From Onchocerca volvulus (lineage: Eukaryota > Nematoda > Chromadorea > Rhabditida > Onchocercidae), in NCBI GenBank assembly GCA_000499405.2, contig HG738138.1:7252888-7316887 (forward strand): DNA of 64,000 nucleotides. The letters run 5' to 3'. The position numbers were made by a program, and so were the translations under genes. Shown piece by piece: positions 61,789-64,000 of this stretch. Under the pieces are notes generated by a model. It did not search any database. It was not told the origin of the DNA and worked only from the letters and a program-made list of their open reading frames with translations. Numbering within the stretch: position 1 is the first letter of the stretch; each line of letters starts with the position of its first letter.

Positions 61789-64000
61789 ATCTGAATTAAT
61801 GGTCGTTTCGAATTTCAGCTCTGATGCTTATATTTGTATTTTAGACTTAAATCTCAACGGATCTGCAATATTTTATTTTTTGTCCCTCATATCCAAACCT
61901 TGCTGTTAAATCTTGGTTCTTGATGTGTTTGATTTACTTCACTTTTTGCAAATCTGATTGATATGCTGTTAAGTTAGTCCATTTCCAGTATGAATTCTCA
62001 TTGCTGATTTTTTCTTCACATGAGTAGCAGTCACAACAATTTAATGAGAAACTTATAACACATGATCTCGTGCTTTTATGGTGTTCATCGCACCTTTGTT
62101 TCGTATTATTTCATGTTAAATGGATGTTATTCTGAATTATCGTACATTTTCTGTAGTGGCATTTAATTAACGGCAATTGTAATTTAATTATGTCAGGGAG
62201 TTTATATTTGTCTATCATTTTTTTTTTTTTTTTTTTTTTTCGGAGATGTATCGCGACATCTACCATTTTTTGTCTTTAATTGTCATTTTTTCTTTTCGAT
62301 GTTTCTTCCATGATATTCAGTCCAGATTTATTGCATTTTTTATTACCGTAAAATGTAAGGAATTCTGAAAATTCTGTACTGCTGATTAGGGCAAGCGAAC
62401 CAAGCTGATGGGAATCGGTGCAAAGTTGTATTCGAGTCGGTGTAACGTTGTGTTTTTCATTCTATTAAATGTACAAAAATGTCTTATAATTTTTCTTGTT
62501 GCCGTGGTCAGCATCTAATGCTACTCATCTTTTCTGTTATCAACGCGGTTATTATTACTTTTTATATTTTATTTCTATGTTTGCTGTCAAGAAAAAACAC
62601 AATCTGAAATAATCTGTAATTAGTAGTAGTGAGCAGTTTTCATCATTCCTTTCGTATGTGAAAGTTCAGCATGAAGCAGAACTTGTCAACATCTCTTATG
62701 CAGTTTGTTTTCTTGGCTTACAAATCTGTTAATTTGTATCGTTCCCTGTTCATTTGCCTGACGTTCTTCCATTTATTGTGGATTATTTTTTTTTGTTCGA
62801 GTCGTTAATATTGTTCTTGCTTTTGTTCCACATTTTTTTCTTATAAGAATGCGCTCATTCCATGTAGTTTTACTTACATTCACGGAAAATTTAGTGTTAA
62901 TCAAAGAAGTGAAAGTACTGAGATTTCTGTGACGATTCTGACTTTGATTAGACTATTTTTCTGAATCTCGAATGCAGTTGAAGTGTTCAAGTGAAATGTT
63001 ACAATAAAATGTGACTGAACACCGCTCAAAATCCGAAGGACGTGGACGATCAAATTCGTTCAGGAATTGTTGGTTGCGTTCATGGTCAGGATTTGGTTGA
63101 AGTATAACAACTGTAAGAATAGTGAGTTGTAGTTACACGAAAAGCAGTTACATGGTAGTTCATACTTGTGTTTTGGGTTACATGATAGTTCATACTTGTG
63201 TTTTGGTCAGTCAACTTGCCTTGTGCTAGTACTCTTCACGGCAGTCTCAACATATGTTGTTTTAAGTTCATGAGAACTCAAAATGTCAAAAAAGCGAATT
63301 AAAAAGAAACCATTTCTCTAAATTCCGTCATGTTAGTCTATTATTATTATATATAAGTAAGACATAAGTCTCGTGGAGGTAGACAATTTCCATTGCTTAT
63401 AACTCGAGATTTGGAAAATTTTCCTAAGGTTTCATCGTAGTTCAGACTACCATAAGCAGTGAATGATGTATGACACTTTGAATACTGGGACATATATGAA
63501 GTGGTAACAACAGAATCTCTGGGTATCCTATGAAGTTATTTAAAATATACTCAATTGACTTTCTTTTTAGATGAAATAATTTCAATGATTAGTATGAAAG
63601 TTTCGTCCTGATAGCAATCACTTTTATGCGCTCCGTCGAATCAGTCAGTAGCTCCTTTGAGTCATGCAGTGAATTTCTAGTTAAGAAATGCTGTAGCTTG
63701 TTTCGTTCGTAAGTAGCTAATAACTGTTAATTAGTGTAGGATATTCTTAATAACAGTAGGTTTGGTTGCTAACGCAACTACAGCCGTAGTTTTTATTGCG
63801 CTTTGTGACGTATTCATATCAATGATTTTCTATGTGAAAAATACTTGAAAATCCATAATTTTTAAATTCAAAAGCATAAATTAATTAACATTGCAGGAAG
63901 TAATGAAAAAATTATTGAAAAAAGATGTGTTAACTAACTAATGATTACCTCTTATTTTGATAGCATGACCATTGTTTGCAATGATTAATTGTTCACATAG
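61789..64000. other. 3' flank of the large gene, no further gene recognised
   Basis: About 2.2 kb of AT-rich sequence. It contains a T run (62218-62240), several AATAAA-like signals such as the one near 63003, and a short tandem duplication. No exon or RNA gene is recognisable. Confidence 0.45.
63147..63206. repeat. 30-bp tandem duplication, one mismatch
   Basis: GTTACATGGTAGTTCATACT.. at 63147-63176 is followed by the same 30-bp unit with one G to A change at 63177-63206. Confidence 0.9.

Overview
The window is nuclear DNA from a nematode, most likely a clade III / filarial-type worm (inference). It is AT-rich, its genes are split by many small exons with GT..AG introns of about 80 bp to 2.6 kb, and pyrimidine-rich TTTCAG acceptors lie just in front of several start codons, as expected for spliced-leader trans-splicing. 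Several products match nematode or general animal families. There is no bacterial operon structure, rRNA, CRISPR array, complete transposon or viral gene that I could recognise. All gene models were built by hand from splice-site phase and family similarity. None was tested against transcripts or databases.

Layout. 1-2066 (-): 5' part of a HECTD1-type E3 ubiquitin ligase, cut by the window edge. 4445-6108 (+): a Rab19/Rab43-like small GTPase with two changed GTPase motifs. 7580-10897 (+): CTU1/NCS6 tRNA 2-thiolation enzyme, with a non-GT splice donor. 10978-13469 (-): an IFRD1/2-type protein, converging on CTU1 with 80 bp between the stops. 13.5-18.8 kb: nothing recognisable. 18760-22835 (-): a PAX2/5/8-type paired-domain transcription factor with an N-terminal poly-alanine tract. 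22.8-29.6 kb: largely empty, with microsatellites. 29558-30430 (-): LSM3. 31461-32348 (-): MSS4/RABIF. 32351-33091 (-): a small coiled-coil protein, perhaps MED9-like, ending almost on top of the possible MSS4 start. 33951-34985 (+): mitochondrial ATP synthase subunit g. 36998-38202 (+): TRAP-beta/SSR2. 41235-45824 (+): an astacin metalloprotease with three ShK domains. 46030-50125 (-): RAD1 of the 9-1-1 checkpoint clamp, with exons of an unidentified gene directly upstream. 52907-61788 (+): a 23-exon gene for a basic, probably nuclear protein of about 1287 residues that I do not recognise.

The genes are mostly unrelated housekeeping functions: ubiquitination, vesicle traffic, tRNA modification, RNA processing, secretion, ATP synthesis and DNA damage checkpoint. 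They do not form one pathway. Rab and MSS4 are thematically related but 25 kb apart. I see no convincing new multi-gene system. The most interesting points are the altered GTPase motifs of the Rab, the AT..AG intron in CTU1, the perfect hairpin in the first PAX intron, a cluster of GTAAACA-like repeats in an astacin intron, and the unidentified gene(s) at 50.2-61.8 kb.
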